A DNA stretch of 64,000 nucleotides from Succinimonas sp045124755. Its GTDB lineage: Bacteria; Pseudomonadota; Gammaproteobacteria; Enterobacterales; Succinivibrionaceae. Positions 8,553-17,993 of this stretch are shown piece after piece. Within the stretch, counting starts at the first letter, position 1, and every line of letters begins with the position of its first letter. The DNA lies in assembly GCF_045124755.1 (NCBI RefSeq), contig NZ_JBGVMK010000082.1; one strand, 5' to 3'. The notes beneath the pieces are model-generated. The model saw nothing but the letters and a program-made list of their open reading frames with translations. It was not told the DNA's origin and did no database searches. The position numbers were made by a program, and so were the translations under genes.

Positions 8553-9914
8553 TTATTCCCCGCTGTTCTCTTTGCTGTGGAACGGGGCAATGTATATCAG
8601 CATCACCATTCCCGGTATTGCCAGGGCATAGCAGATAATAAAAAAGTTTTCCCAGCCGGCCCACTTAATGGCGTATCCGGTAAAGGCCACGCAAACGGTT
8701 CTGGGTATGGCCGAAAGAGCGGTAAAAAGAGCCAGCTGCGTGGCCACATAGGCGCGATTTGTTTCCCGGCACATATAAGCCACAAAGCAGGCCGTACCCA
8801 GCCCGGCTCCCAAAGCCTCGGCCCCCACCACCAAAGACAGCAGAAAGACACTGGGGAAGGCAAATTCCACGCTTCCGGAGTAAATTCCCTGAGTGCCAAG
8901 CCAGTTCAAAATGCCCGGAATGAAATCAGGATGCTTCCAGACGTGAGCAATAAGGACATATCCCAAAATGGTAACTATCTGTCCGATGCCAAACAGCCAC
9001 AGGGCCTTGTTTATCCCGATTTTGAGCATCAGAATGCCGCCGACGATACCGCCGAGAACCATGCTCCAGAGTCCGACAACCTTGTTTACCATGCCGATCT
9101 GGGTCTTAGTATAGCCCATGTCGATATAGAATGGTGTGGCCTGAGCCGTAGCCATGTTATCCCCGAATTTATAAAGGAAGATAAAGGCAATGACCCCCAA
9201 GGCTCCTAAAACGCCCTTTCTTCTGACAAACTCCGCAAAGGGCTGCACCACAGATTCCAGAAGCGTTCTGGGGAGATGTTCCGTAGCCGGCTCCCGCACA
9301 ACCAGGGAAGCGATGATACCCGGGAGCATAAATAAAGCGGTCAGAGGAAAAACCAGCACCCAGGGGAGCGAATCACTGAGAATGAGGGAAAGTCCCCCGG
9401 GGATCATCCCGGCAATTCTGTAGGCATTGATAAACATTGAGTTACCAAGGCCCAGCTCGTTGTCAGGAAGAATTTCCCGGCGGTAGGCATCCAAAGCCAC
9501 ATCCTGAGTTGCCGATGCCACAGCTATCAAGGTGCAGATAACAAGAACAACGGAGTATGACTTTACCGGATCAAAGAAACCCAAAAGGGATATCAGAACG
9601 AGGAGAATGATCTGCGTAAGCAGCATCCAGCTCCGCCGCCGGCCTCTTCTCAGAATGTCATAGCGGTCAAGAAGAGGAGCCCAGAGAAATTTCCAGACGT
9701 AGGGCACCCCGGCCACAGCGCTGAAGATCCCGATATCCTCGAGATCCACAGAACTGGAACGCAGCCAGGCGCTGATAAGATTTATAAGAAGATAAAGCGG
9801 AAGTCCGGAACTGAATCCCAGAACAATGCATATCAGCATTCTCCGGGAAAAAATCTTTCCGATTACGGAGGATTCGGAAAACCATCCGCTTTCTTTGGCT
9901 GATTTATCTGGCAT
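8553..9914 (-). CDS. ampG: AmpG-family muropeptide permease (MFS)
   Basis: Inner-membrane transporter of the major facilitator superfamily, 453 residues with about 12 hydrophobic segments. The N-terminal pattern FSSGLPLYLLINLISAWL, then VPYVWKFLWAPLLDRYD and GRRRSWML, is characteristic of AmpG. AmpG imports GlcNAc-anhydroMurNAc peptides released from peptidoglycan for recycling. The segment ASATQDVALDAYRREIL near residue 135 is another family hallmark. It runs convergent to the AAA-ATPase-like gene and stands alone, 46 bp downstream of yajQ. An ampC-type beta-lactamase is not seen nearby, so a recycling role is more likely than resistance signalling. Confidence 0.9.
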   Translation of the reverse strand: MPDKSAKESGWFSESSVIGKIFSRRMLICIVLGFSSGLPLYLLINLISAWLRSSSVDLEDIGIFSAVAGVPYVWKFLWAPLLDRYDILRRGRRRSWMLLTQIILLVLISLLGFFDPVKSYSVVLVICTLIAVASATQDVALDAYRREILPDNELGLGNSMFINAYRIAGMIPGGLSLILSDSLPWVLVFPLTALFMLPGIIASLVVREPATEHLPRTLLESVVQPFAEFVRRKGVLGALGVIAFIFLYKFGDNMATAQATPFYIDMGYTKTQIGMVNKVVGLWSMVLGGIVGGILMLKIGINKALWLFGIGQIVTILGYVLIAHVWKHPDFIPGILNWLGTQGIYSGSVEFAFPSVFLLSLVVGAEALGAGLGTACFVAYMCRETNRAYVATQLALFTALSAIPRTVCVAFTGYAIKWAGWENFFIICYALAIPGMVMLIYIAPFHSKENSGE

Positions 9915-9960
9915 CTTTCAGAAAACTTGTCTTAACCGGCAACATAATGCAAAAACAGCA

Positions 9961-10449
9961 TCAGTCTCTGAAATTAACAAACTGGAACGGCTGCCCCAAT
10001 TCAGCTTTTCTGACTTCGGCAATCACCAGCTGAAGGTCATCCTTTTTCTTTCCGGTAACTCTGATCACCTGGTCCATAATCTGCGTGGTTACCTTGAATT
10101 TGCCGTCCTTGATCATCTTGACGATCTTTTTAGCCATATCCTTGTCAATGCCGTCCTTGAGCTTGACATCCTGGCTCCAGCGCTTGCCGGACTGCTCCGG
10201 AGTCTCAAAGGTCAGGGATGCGGTATCAATATTTCTTTTAGCGGCCTTGTTTCTGAGAATATCGTCCATCTGCTGGATCTGAAAATCTCCGTCAGCCTCC
10301 AGGCGGATCTTCTTGTCCTTTTCCACCAAGGCAAAGGAGGCATCAACATTTCTGAAATCAAAACGTCCCATAAGCTCGCGGTTAGCGTTATCAACCGCAT
10401 TCTGAACCTCATGCATGGGAACTTCTGAAACAATATCAAATGATGGCAT
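9961..10449 (-). CDS. yajQ: YajQ-family nucleotide-binding protein
   Basis: 162-residue soluble protein beginning MPSFDIVSEVPMHEVQNAVDNA, diagnostic of the YajQ/UPF0234 family, with the conserved GRFDFRNVDA near residue 28. The fold is two ferredoxin-like domains. Family members bind nucleotides or tRNA, and some bind cyclic di-GMP and modulate a LysR regulator in Xanthomonas; the role here is unknown. Full length with no disruption. It lies about 105 bp downstream of dxs on the same strand and may share its transcript. Confidence 0.95.
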   Translation of the reverse strand: MPSFDIVSEVPMHEVQNAVDNANRELMGRFDFRNVDASFALVEKDKKIRLEADGDFQIQQMDDILRNKAAKRNIDTASLTFETPEQSGKRWSQDVKLKDGIDKDMAKKIVKMIKDGKFKVTTQIMDQVIRVTGKKKDDLQLVIAEVRKAELGQPFQFVNFRD

Positions 10450-10554
10450 ATCATCACTCCATTAAAAATAATCACAATCACTGCGGCCTGGCAGGGAAAC
10501 AATTTTTCGGAGGGCAGACCTCATATCCTGAAAAGCCCTGTCTCAGCCGGAATC

Positions 10555-12492
10555 CTATGAAACCTTCCGGCTGCTTCTGCTCCGGAAAATATTCCTGCCG
10601 GGATCTCCCATAAGATTTTTATCAAGGCTCTCGGCAAGATCGGCAACCGAACTCCCGTCCATGCCGTACTGGCGGTAGATGGATTCCGGGCTGTCCTGCT
10701 CCACAAACTCGTCAGGAATGCCCAGACAGCGAATTACCGGATGCCGGCCTTTTTCCATAATAAAGGCGGCCACCGCTTCTCCGATGCCTCCGGAAATCAC
10801 TCCGTCCTCCAGGGTAATAATCACCCGGTGGGTGTCTGCCATGTTGAGAACCAGATCCTTGTCAAACGGCTTTATAAAACGCATGTTGACTACCGTGTAG
10901 GAAAGCTCTCTCTTAGCGAATTCGGCGGAGGTTTCCTGCACCAGAGGCCCCCAGCCCAGAACGCACACTTCATGCCCCTGCCGCAGAATCTCCGCCCGTC
11001 CTATGGGGATAAGAGACTTGTCATCAGGGGAAAAGCCTTCGGAAATACCGCAGCCCCGGGGGTATCTTACTGCTGCAGGGTGTCCCAGACTGTAAGCGGT
11101 ATTCAGCATCAGCCAGAAGTCCCGAAGGGTGGAAGGGGCCATAAAGGTAATGTTAGGGACGGCTTTCATGTAGCTGATATCAAACATGCCCTGATGGGTG
11201 GGCCCGTCTGCCCCCACAATCCCCGCGCGATCGATGGCAATCACTATGGGCAGATCCTGAATAGCCACATCATGAATTATCTGGTCATACGCCCGCTGCA
11301 GGAAGGTTGAATAAACGCAAACCACGGGACGAAGACCGCCGGCCGCAAGTCCGCTGGCCAGAAGCACCGCATGCTGCTCCGCAATGGCCACATCAAAGTA
11401 CTGTCCCGGAAAACTGCTGGCGAATTCCGTCATGCCGGATCCTTCGCACATGGCCGGCGTTACCGCCCGGAGAGCCTTATCGGATGCGGCCGTTTTCATG
11501 AGCCAGTCTCCAAACACATGACTGTAACGGCGGCATACCACGGAATCGCTGTCCTCGGAAATGCCCACCGGAGGATCAAAACGGGGCACCCCGTGATATT
11601 TGGTGGGATCCTCCTCCGCCGGCTGATAGCCCTTGCCTTTTTTGGTTACCACGTGAAGTATCTGAGGGCCCTTAAGATCCTTCATATTTTTAAGCACCGG
11701 AATCAGGGCGGAGATGTCATGACCGTCAATGGGGCCGACATAATTGAACCCCAGCTCCTCAAACAGGGTGCCGGGAACCACCATGCCCTTAAGATGCTCC
11801 TGAGCCTTGATGGCAAGATCCTTCACCAAAGGCAAATTCTCGAGAACGCTCTTCCCGCTGGAGAGGAGCCGGGAATAAATGGGACTGGAAAGCCACATGG
11901 CGAGATGCTTGGCCAGACTGCCCACGCTCTCGGAAATGCTCATCTCATTGTCATTGAGTACCAGAAGCATATCCGCTCCCAGATCTCCGGCATGATTCAT
12001 AGCCTCAAAGGAAACGCCGCCGGTAAGAGCACCGTCGCCGATAACCGCGCAGACCTTTTTGCCGTTATTTAAAGACTTGTTGGCCAGAGCGAGCCCCAGA
12101 GCTTCGCTTATTGAAGTGCTGGCATGACCGGTGGAAAAGGTGTCATAGGGACTTTCCTGACGCCACAAGAAAGGATGGAGACCGTTCTTCTGCCGAATGC
12201 TGGACATCTGATCCCGTCTTCCGGTCAAAATCTTGTGAGGATATGCCTGATGCCCTACATCCCAGATAATCTGATCAAAGGGGGTGTTATACACATAATG
12301 GAGAGCAATGGTAAGCTCCACCACCCCGAGACCGGAGGCCAGGTGCCCGCTGGTGCGGCTCACGGTGTTAATAAGAAACTCCCGAAGCTCCTTTGCCAGA
12401 ACGGGAAGCTTTTCCAAAGGGAGCTTACGGAGATCCTCCGGCGTATCAACCTGAGAAAGGAGAGAACCCTGTTTTTTACCTGAAGCTGCCAT
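10555..12492 (-). CDS. dxs: 1-deoxy-D-xylulose-5-phosphate synthase
   Basis: Thiamine-diphosphate enzyme that joins pyruvate and glyceraldehyde 3-phosphate to form DXP, the first step of the MEP isoprenoid pathway, which also feeds thiamine and pyridoxal synthesis. The frame is open to a TTG at 12528, inside ispA. The ATG at 12492 is preferred because it lies 4 bp after the ispA stop and has AAAGGGA upstream. This gives 645 residues (E. coli 620). Visible motifs are WDVGHQAYPHKILTGR, the ThDP/Mg motif GDGALTGG, and the transketolase-type pyrimidine domain with DRAGIVGADGPTHQG. It is the third gene of xseB-ispA-dxs. Confidence 0.97.
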   Translation of the reverse strand: MAASGKKQGSLLSQVDTPEDLRKLPLEKLPVLAKELREFLINTVSRTSGHLASGLGVVELTIALHYVYNTPFDQIIWDVGHQAYPHKILTGRRDQMSSIRQKNGLHPFLWRQESPYDTFSTGHASTSISEALGLALANKSLNNGKKVCAVIGDGALTGGVSFEAMNHAGDLGADMLLVLNDNEMSISESVGSLAKHLAMWLSSPIYSRLLSSGKSVLENLPLVKDLAIKAQEHLKGMVVPGTLFEELGFNYVGPIDGHDISALIPVLKNMKDLKGPQILHVVTKKGKGYQPAEEDPTKYHGVPRFDPPVGISEDSDSVVCRRYSHVFGDWLMKTAASDKALRAVTPAMCEGSGMTEFASSFPGQYFDVAIAEQHAVLLASGLAAGGLRPVVCVYSTFLQRAYDQIIHDVAIQDLPIVIAIDRAGIVGADGPTHQGMFDISYMKAVPNITFMAPSTLRDFWLMLNTAYSLGHPAAVRYPRGCGISEGFSPDDKSLIPIGRAEILRQGHEVCVLGWGPLVQETSAEFAKRELSYTVVNMRFIKPFDKDLVLNMADTHRVIITLEDGVISGGIGEAVAAFIMEKGRHPVIRCLGIPDEFVEQDSPESIYRQYGMDGSSVADLAESLDKNLMGDPGRNIFRSRSSRKVS

Positions 12493-12496
12493 GTGC

Positions 12497-13390
12497 TCAG
12501 TGATCCCTTTCAACAATGTAACGGGCAAACTGCTTCAAAAGATCCGTATTGCCGGGAACGTCATCCAAAGCTGCCACCGCCTTATCAGCCAAATCGGAAG
12601 CATACTTTTTGGCATTATCAAGCCCCATTAGTCTGGGATAGGTGCTCTTGTCTTCCTCGATATCCGAGCCCTGGGGTTTTCCGAGAGTTTCCGTATCGGA
12701 AATAATGTCCAGAACGTCATCCCACACCTGAAATGCCAGGCCGATAGCCCGGGAATATGCGACCAGAGCACTGCGAACCTTGTCTGAAACCTCCGGAACG
12801 CAGAGAGTGCCCAGAAGCACCGCGCTTTCAATCAGGGCTCCTGTTTTGTGGCGATGCAGCTTTTCCAGCTCTTCCTGACTGATAAGCCGGCCTTCCGAAT
12901 CCAAATCGATTTCCTGACCGCCGCACATGCCCTGATAACCGGCGCCGCGGCTCAGAACAGCCAGCATTTCCACCTGATTCCGGAGGAGCTCATTCGGCAT
13001 TCTGGCATGCGACAAAATTTCAAAGGCCTGAGACTGCAAGGCATCACCGGCAAGAATAGCCTGAGCCTCCCCAAACTTCACATGCACCGTAGGATGGCCC
13101 CGGCGGAGTTCATCATTGTCCATGGCCGGGAGATCGTCGTGAATAAGAGAGTAGGCATGAATGCACTCAATAGCGGCAGCCGGAGCATCGGCCACCTTCA
13201 GATCGCCCCCCAGAAGTTCCGCAGTGGTATAAACCAGGAAGGGCCGCACCCGCTTTCCGCCCAGGAGCACACCGTACGTCATGGCTTCACGCAAAACCGG
13301 CGATACCTCAGGCAGATTCTTCATATAGTCACTGAGAAAGCTGTTAACGCGGCTCTGACAGGAAAACAGAGCATCCTTAAGTGTCATCAT
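12497..13390 (-). CDS. ispA: Farnesyl diphosphate synthase (polyprenyl synthase)
   Basis: Condenses IPP with DMAPP and then GPP to give farnesyl diphosphate, the precursor of undecaprenyl phosphate and quinone side chains. 297 residues, the normal length. The first aspartate-rich motif is in DDLPAMDNDELRRGHPT (residues about 84-100). The second is QVWDDVLDIISD near residue 225. GGKRVRPFL near residue 44 binds the IPP diphosphate. Two adjacent ATG codons (13390 and 13387) exist. The gene lies 50 bp after xseB and directly before dxs, the usual gammaproteobacterial order. Confidence 0.97.
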   Translation of the reverse strand: MMTLKDALFSCQSRVNSFLSDYMKNLPEVSPVLREAMTYGVLLGGKRVRPFLVYTTAELLGGDLKVADAPAAAIECIHAYSLIHDDLPAMDNDELRRGHPTVHVKFGEAQAILAGDALQSQAFEILSHARMPNELLRNQVEMLAVLSRGAGYQGMCGGQEIDLDSEGRLISQEELEKLHRHKTGALIESAVLLGTLCVPEVSDKVRSALVAYSRAIGLAFQVWDDVLDIISDTETLGKPQGSDIEEDKSTYPRLMGLDNAKKYASDLADKAVAALDDVPGNTDLLKQFARYIVERDH

Positions 13391-13440
13391 TGTTTCTCTA
13401 CCCTTATACTCTTGTTCTTTTTCTTCTTATTGTTATTCAA

Positions 13441-13686
13441 TCAGTGTTCCTGACTGTAATCGGATACCGGCGCTTCAGTAAGCGAGGCATTTACATCCTG
13501 TCTGGAAAGCTGTTCCACGCGTCCCTCGGCATTTTTAAGAATACTGTGGCATTTTCTGATCAGGGCGGTACCCTCTTCAAATGAAGCAAGCTGCTTATCC
13601 AGCGGCAGCTTTTTGCTTTCCATCTCGGTTACAATGCTTTCAATCTGCGCCAGAAGCTCTTCAAAGCTTTTTTCTTCATTATCCAT
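13441..13686 (-). CDS. xseB: Exodeoxyribonuclease VII small subunit
   Basis: 81-residue acidic helical protein, the small subunit of exonuclease VII, which binds several copies to XseA and degrades single-stranded DNA. The pattern SFEELLAQIESIVTEMESKK, then LPLDKQLASFEEGTALIRKC, is the family signature (length usually 70-85). It is the first gene of xseB-ispA-dxs. xseA is not in the window. Confidence 0.94.
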   Translation of the reverse strand: MDNEEKSFEELLAQIESIVTEMESKKLPLDKQLASFEEGTALIRKCHSILKNAEGRVEQLSRQDVNASLTEAPVSDYSQEH

Positions 13687-14114
13687 AATACATATCCCTG
13701 CCGGTTCAGAAAGAACAGCATGCCTGATGCCGGATCGTGTTCATCAAAAAAATTCGGGGGGGAGCGCAATTAGAACTCCATGCTCTTCACGAATAGAAGA
13801 TTATATCACGATGGCGTATGATATCTGAAATTAGCTGTTAAGACTCGGGATTATAAACAGGACTGTGCACAAAAACACCTTTAAGACTATGAGATCTGTG
13901 AGATAAGACACCGACAGGATTTGGAGCGCGGAAGTCAGAAAAACTGCTTAGCCCCTCCATAAACAGATGACGGGGAACAGATTACGGAAACGCTGACTTA
14001 AGCTGACACAACTTACAGGGAATGAAATGACCCCGCAGCCATTTACACATAGGAATCATCCCTGAAAAGGCACATAGACTGAAACCTGGTAACCAAAAAG
14101 CAGAGGAGCCGCCA
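13687..14114. other. Intergenic region between xseB and panE-like gene
   Basis: About 430 bp that separates two divergent genes and must contain both promoters. I see no coding frame of plausible composition, no tRNA and no strong hairpin with a T-run. A G-run (GGGGGGG) occurs near 13757. Nothing else is supported. Confidence 0.4.
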
Positions 14115-15077
14115 ATGAATGTTGCAATCATCGGAGCCGGAAGCATCGGACAGCTGCTATTTCATGACCTCAGACTTTCAGATGACATTAATCCGGTTTT
14201 TATCGATACCCGGCTGCCACCCGATGCTCCGGGAATTTCATACGTTTTTGAATACTGCAAGGAAGCTGAGCCTTCTGAAACCGCTTCTGAAGCCAGTTCT
14301 GAAATCCATTCTGAAAAAACTGCTGTCAAAGAATCATATCAGGGCATGGTACTTCCGCAAGAAAAAGCTGCAGATCAGGATCTCATCGTCATAACTGTTA
14401 AAGCGAATCAGTGCAGTCAGGTCTTGCAGAGTCTCAAGGGAAATCTTCCTGAACACATTCCTGTGGTTCTCCTCATGAACGGCATGGGAATCTGGGAAGA
14501 AGCCCGGACAATACTGCCTAATCCCTTCTGGACAGGGGTTACCAGCCGGGGAGCGGTTCACGAGGGCCGCACTGTATATCCCCGGGGTAACGGAGCTACT
14601 TATATCGGTTCTCCTGAGCACCAAAAGCCGATACCGGAAATAGAGTTATTAGCAAGAAGCATAGGAGCCGTCATATCTCCCCGCATAGAAGAAGAACAGA
14701 TCCAAAAACTGCTGGTGAATGCCTGCATCAATCCTCTCACCGCTCTCCATCAATGCAAAAACCGGGAAATTGCTGCAGCCTACCAAAAAGAGGCACTAGA
14801 GATTTTTTCAGAAATTTACCCGGTACTTAAGACTCTGGGGCTTACCGTTTCCGCTGACATTGCCTTTGATTTGATTATTACAGTAGCGGAAAAAACCGGG
14901 GAGAACTATTCCTCCATGGCAGTGGACTTCAAAAAGAAACGGCCCTCTGAACTAGAGTATATTCTGGGATATATCCTGAAAAACGGTGAGAGACTCCATA
15001 AGTCCCTTCCCATAACAGAAAACCTCTATGCTCTTCTGAAAAACCAGGAGACCGCCTTTTCCGGAATCACCCCATAA
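14115..15077 (+). CDS. panE: 2-dehydropantoate 2-reductase family protein (PanE/ApbA)
   Basis: NADPH-dependent reduction of ketopantoate to pantoate in pantothenate/CoA synthesis. The N-terminal dinucleotide-binding motif AIIGAGSIGQLL (residues 4-15) is followed by a Rossmann domain. ITVKANQ lies near residue 94. The C-terminal all-helical domain carries the catalytic-lysine region QKLLVNACINPLTAL near residue 198. Length 320 residues is slightly above E. coli (303) because of an acidic Ser/Glu-rich insert around residues 50-70. GAGGAG precedes the ATG. Many paralogues of this family have other 2-keto-acid substrates, so the exact substrate is inferred. Confidence 0.85.
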   Translation: MNVAIIGAGSIGQLLFHDLRLSDDINPVFIDTRLPPDAPGISYVFEYCKEAEPSETASEASSEIHSEKTAVKESYQGMVLPQEKAADQDLIVITVKANQCSQVLQSLKGNLPEHIPVVLLMNGMGIWEEARTILPNPFWTGVTSRGAVHEGRTVYPRGNGATYIGSPEHQKPIPEIELLARSIGAVISPRIEEEQIQKLLVNACINPLTALHQCKNREIAAAYQKEALEIFSEIYPVLKTLGLTVSADIAFDLIITVAEKTGENYSSMAVDFKKKRPSELEYILGYILKNGERLHKSLPITENLYALLKNQETAFSGITP

Positions 15078-15299
15078 TCAGTCCGTAATCCCTCAAAGAG
15101 CTCCCGAAAGCAAAAGACGGCTGAACAGCTTCAGAAATCTCTATTTGAGAGTTCCTCTGTCAGTTGCTTTCTCTGTCTTTCCCTGCCTTTTATCACATTA
15201 CGGAGACCGGAAATGCTCCCGGGGAATTCATCATCCTGCAAAATGAGTACAATCTGAACAGATCATCGGTGCATCTTAAATCAAAGAAGGAAACCATAT

Positions 15300-15863
15300 A
15301 TGACAACTGCCCTTATCATCCTTGCTGACGGAGCCGAAGAGCTGGAAACAATTTCCGTATCAGATATTCTCTCCCGCGGCGGAGTTCAGGTAACCCTGGC
15401 CGCCCTTTCAAACAAAAACAGCACTGAAATTACCTGCGCCCACGGTACTGTAATAAAGGCTCCCTGCCTGCTCTCTTCTGTAAAAGATCAGGAATTCGAT
15501 GCTGTAGTGGTTCCCGGCGGCTATCAGGGATCCCTCAACTGTCAGAAATCTGCACTCGTAAAAGAAATTCTTCAAAAACAGCAAAGTTCCGGAAAACTAA
15601 TTGCCGCAATCTGCGCTGCTCCCGGACTGGTACTGGCCCATCAGGGTATTATCACTGATGAAGAAGCTACCGGATACCCCGGAACTACCGAGGGCATCAA
15701 AAATCTTAACATTACTGCCGGCGTGGTAACTGACAAGGAACATCATCTGATTACCGCTCAGGGGCCGGCTTATGCCGCCGACTTCGGTTCTGCGGTGCTT
15801 ACGGTACTAAAGAACGCTGATGTTACAAAGAAAGTCAGGGAAGGAATGTTATTTAACAATTAA
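15300..15863 (+). CDS. DJ-1/PfpI family protein (YajL-like)
   Basis: 187-residue alpha/beta protein of the DJ-1 superfamily. The nucleophile elbow is AAICAAP with Cys105, and the partner glutamate is in ADGAEELE (about residue 14-15). VVPGGYQGS near residue 71 forms part of the site. YajL/DJ-1 proteins protect against oxidative or carbonyl stress; a deglycase activity is debated. GAAGGAAA precedes the ATG. It sits 222 bp after the panE-like gene on the same strand and appears to be a separate unit. Confidence 0.9.
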   Translation: MTTALIILADGAEELETISVSDILSRGGVQVTLAALSNKNSTEITCAHGTVIKAPCLLSSVKDQEFDAVVVPGGYQGSLNCQKSALVKEILQKQQSSGKLIAAICAAPGLVLAHQGIITDEEATGYPGTTEGIKNLNITAGVVTDKEHHLITAQGPAYAADFGSAVLTVLKNADVTKKVREGMLFNN

Positions 15864-16402
15864 CAGAAAATAAATGAGTGCAGTACAAAAGCTCGATTTC
15901 GTACAAAGTGCATATTTAGATTTTTTCCACCTTCATAGATATGATTTGGATTTTAGTATGAGCAACCAGCAGCAGATTATTGCTGTTGATTACTCCTTAA
16001 TGAATTCTGTCTAGGCAGTACGCTCATATCCAGACATATTTTTGTATCAATGTACCTCCCAATAATTATGGCTACAATGCATTTCTTTATCTGAGAGCTG
16101 AACTTGAATAGGTGCAGCAGTTATGTACTTTATTAAATAATCTTAAAATATATTAAGGACAGCATTCTTTAAAATTTGGTGTCTATGATAGAGATGCCAA
16201 TATTTTATGTTCTGAATATTCCGGATAATTCTGAAAATAACTACAAAAATTTTCGTTTCTTTGGGCAATTTTTACCGTAATCTGACTTTCTGCATATACA
16301 CCGGAGTTCACGCCAAAACCCATGATGTTGCAGTAAGTATCAGTGAAATCAGTCTGCATACAAAGCTGTTTAACCAATAACATACTGATAAAGAGTGTTT
16401 TA
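15864..16402. other. AT-rich gap at the left edge of the polysaccharide locus
   Basis: About 540 bp with visibly higher AT content than the genes to its left. Short frames occur but none resembles a known family or has a convincing ribosome site. It may hold the fdtA promoter and decayed sequence from earlier rearrangements of the locus. No terminator with a strong T-run was recognised. Confidence 0.4.
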
Positions 16403-16804
16403 ATGTACAAAATTGTAAATTTTACTGAGCATGGAGACGAGAGAGGTCAACTAATTGCTCTTGAGTCCCAAATAGATTTTCCTTTTTCTGTCAAACGTGT
16501 TTACTACGTATATGGTTCATCTCCTGATGTTGTTCGCGGGAGACATGCTCATCATAACCTTTCTCAGATGCTGGTATGTGTCAGCGGCAGTTGCGACTTT
16601 ACCTTGGATGACGGTTTTGAGAGAGCTGTGATTCATATGGATTCACCTACAAAAGGCCTTTTGATTACAGGGGTGGTATGGCGGGAGTTCACCAACTTTT
16701 CCAAGGATTGTGTGGTAGTTGTAATGGCTTCTGAGCATTATGATTCTTCTGATTATATCTTTGACTATGAAGAATTTTTACAGATAGCGAGATCTCAAAA
16801 ATGA
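16403..16804 (+). CDS. fdtA: dTDP-4-oxo-6-deoxy-D-glucose ketoisomerase, FdtA/QdtA (WxcM-like) family
   Basis: 133-residue cupin-type protein. The ATG at 16403 is chosen over an upstream in-frame one because the protein then begins MYKIVNFTEHGDERGQLIALE, the family N-terminus, with AAGAG just before it. The conserved block VRGRHAHHNLSQML near residue 45 holds the active-site histidines. FdtA makes dTDP-3-keto-6-deoxygalactose; the close relative QdtA makes the gluco isomer. Which one this is cannot be told by eye. It overlaps the aminotransferase by 4 bp (ATGA), so the two act as a pair. The substrate needs RmlA and RmlB, which must be encoded elsewhere. Confidence 0.85.
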   Translation: MYKIVNFTEHGDERGQLIALESQIDFPFSVKRVYYVYGSSPDVVRGRHAHHNLSQMLVCVSGSCDFTLDDGFERAVIHMDSPTKGLLITGVVWREFTNFSKDCVVVVMASEHYDSSDYIFDYEEFLQIARSQK

Positions 16805-17886
16805 TTCCATTCCTTGACTTGAAGAAAGTTAATAATCGTTTTGAACCAGAGTTTAAATCAAGACTGGAGAATGTTTTGTCATCTGGTCGGTACCTGTATG
16901 GCGATTTTTATAATTCTTTTTGCAAGAATTTTGCCAGCTACTGCGGGGTTCGGTATGCGCTGGGAGTTGCCAATGGTCTTGATGCATTAAGGATTATTAT
17001 CAAGGCCTACGGTTTTGGGTCCGGGGATGAGATCATTGTTCCCGCTAATACCTTTATTGCCACAGTTCTAGCGGTTTCAGACAACGGATGCAAGCCGGTG
17101 TTTGTGGAACCGGATATCAATACCTACCTGATTGATCCAGATCTTATTGAAGAGAAGATTACTCCCAGAACCAAAGCAATAATGGCAGTTCATCTTTACG
17201 GTCAGGCAGTGGCTGTAGAAAAAATCCGCCAAATTGCGAACCATCATAATCTTAAGATTATTGAGGATGCCGCGCAGGCTCATGGTGCTATCTATGGAGG
17301 GGGCCGTACCGGTTCTCTGGGAGATGCTGCAGGTTTTTCCTTTTACCCGGGGAAGAATCTTGGAGCCTTAGGCGATGGCGGTGCCATAACCACCAACGAT
17401 CCGGAGCTTTTTGAAAAATGCCGGGCGATTGCCAATTATGGTTCGGATTACAAATATCATCACATCTATAAGGGGGTTAATTCAAGACTTGACGAAATTC
17501 AGGCTGCTTTTCTGGATATCAAGCTTCCTCTGCTTGACGATGATAATCAGCGACGCCGCGAGATCTCGGCCTGCTACCGGCAAAATATTAAAAACAGCAA
17601 GATTATTCTTCCGGAGACTGCTGAGGAGCTTTCTCACGTCTGGCATCTCTTTGTCATCAGAACTGCTGATCGCGAGAGCCTTGTTAAGTATTTGGCCGAT
17701 AAGGGAATTCAGGTTTTGATTCACTATCCGGTACCGCCCCACAAGCAGCTGGCATATTCTGAATATGCTGATTATTCGTTACCCATTACAGAAAAGATTC
17801 ACCGAGAGGTTTTAAGTCTACCCATGAGTCCGGTTTTGGACGAAGTAAAAATCGCCTCAGTGATCGATGCATTGAACAGTTACTAA
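16801..17886 (+). CDS. fdtB: PLP-dependent sugar aminotransferase, FdtB/QdtB-like (DegT/DnrJ/EryC1 family)
   Basis: 361-residue aminotransferase that should convert dTDP-3-keto-6-deoxyhexose to the 3-amino sugar (dTDP-Fuc3N or dTDP-Qui3N) using glutamate. It begins MIPFLDLKKVN, typical of the family. IIEDAAQAHGA lies near residue 155, and the PLP-binding lysine is in FSFYPGKNLGALGDGGA near residue 190. SRLDEIQAAFLDIKL is the usual substrate-side segment. It is translationally coupled to fdtA. No hexapeptide-repeat FdtC acyltransferase follows; the gene instead converges on an operon ending in a GNAT acyltransferase. Confidence 0.88.
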   Translation: MIPFLDLKKVNNRFEPEFKSRLENVLSSGRYLYGDFYNSFCKNFASYCGVRYALGVANGLDALRIIIKAYGFGSGDEIIVPANTFIATVLAVSDNGCKPVFVEPDINTYLIDPDLIEEKITPRTKAIMAVHLYGQAVAVEKIRQIANHHNLKIIEDAAQAHGAIYGGGRTGSLGDAAGFSFYPGKNLGALGDGGAITTNDPELFEKCRAIANYGSDYKYHHIYKGVNSRLDEIQAAFLDIKLPLLDDDNQRRREISACYRQNIKNSKIILPETAEELSHVWHLFVIRTADRESLVKYLADKGIQVLIHYPVPPHKQLAYSEYADYSLPITEKIHREVLSLPMSPVLDEVKIASVIDALNSY

Positions 17887-17993
17887 CAGTTGGTTGGTGG
17901 CAAAATTCGATCGGGTTTAGAGAACGAATGTGGCACATATAGGTTTGTTTGTTCGAGGAACGGAAATTCCCGGATAACACACCGCACGAAATT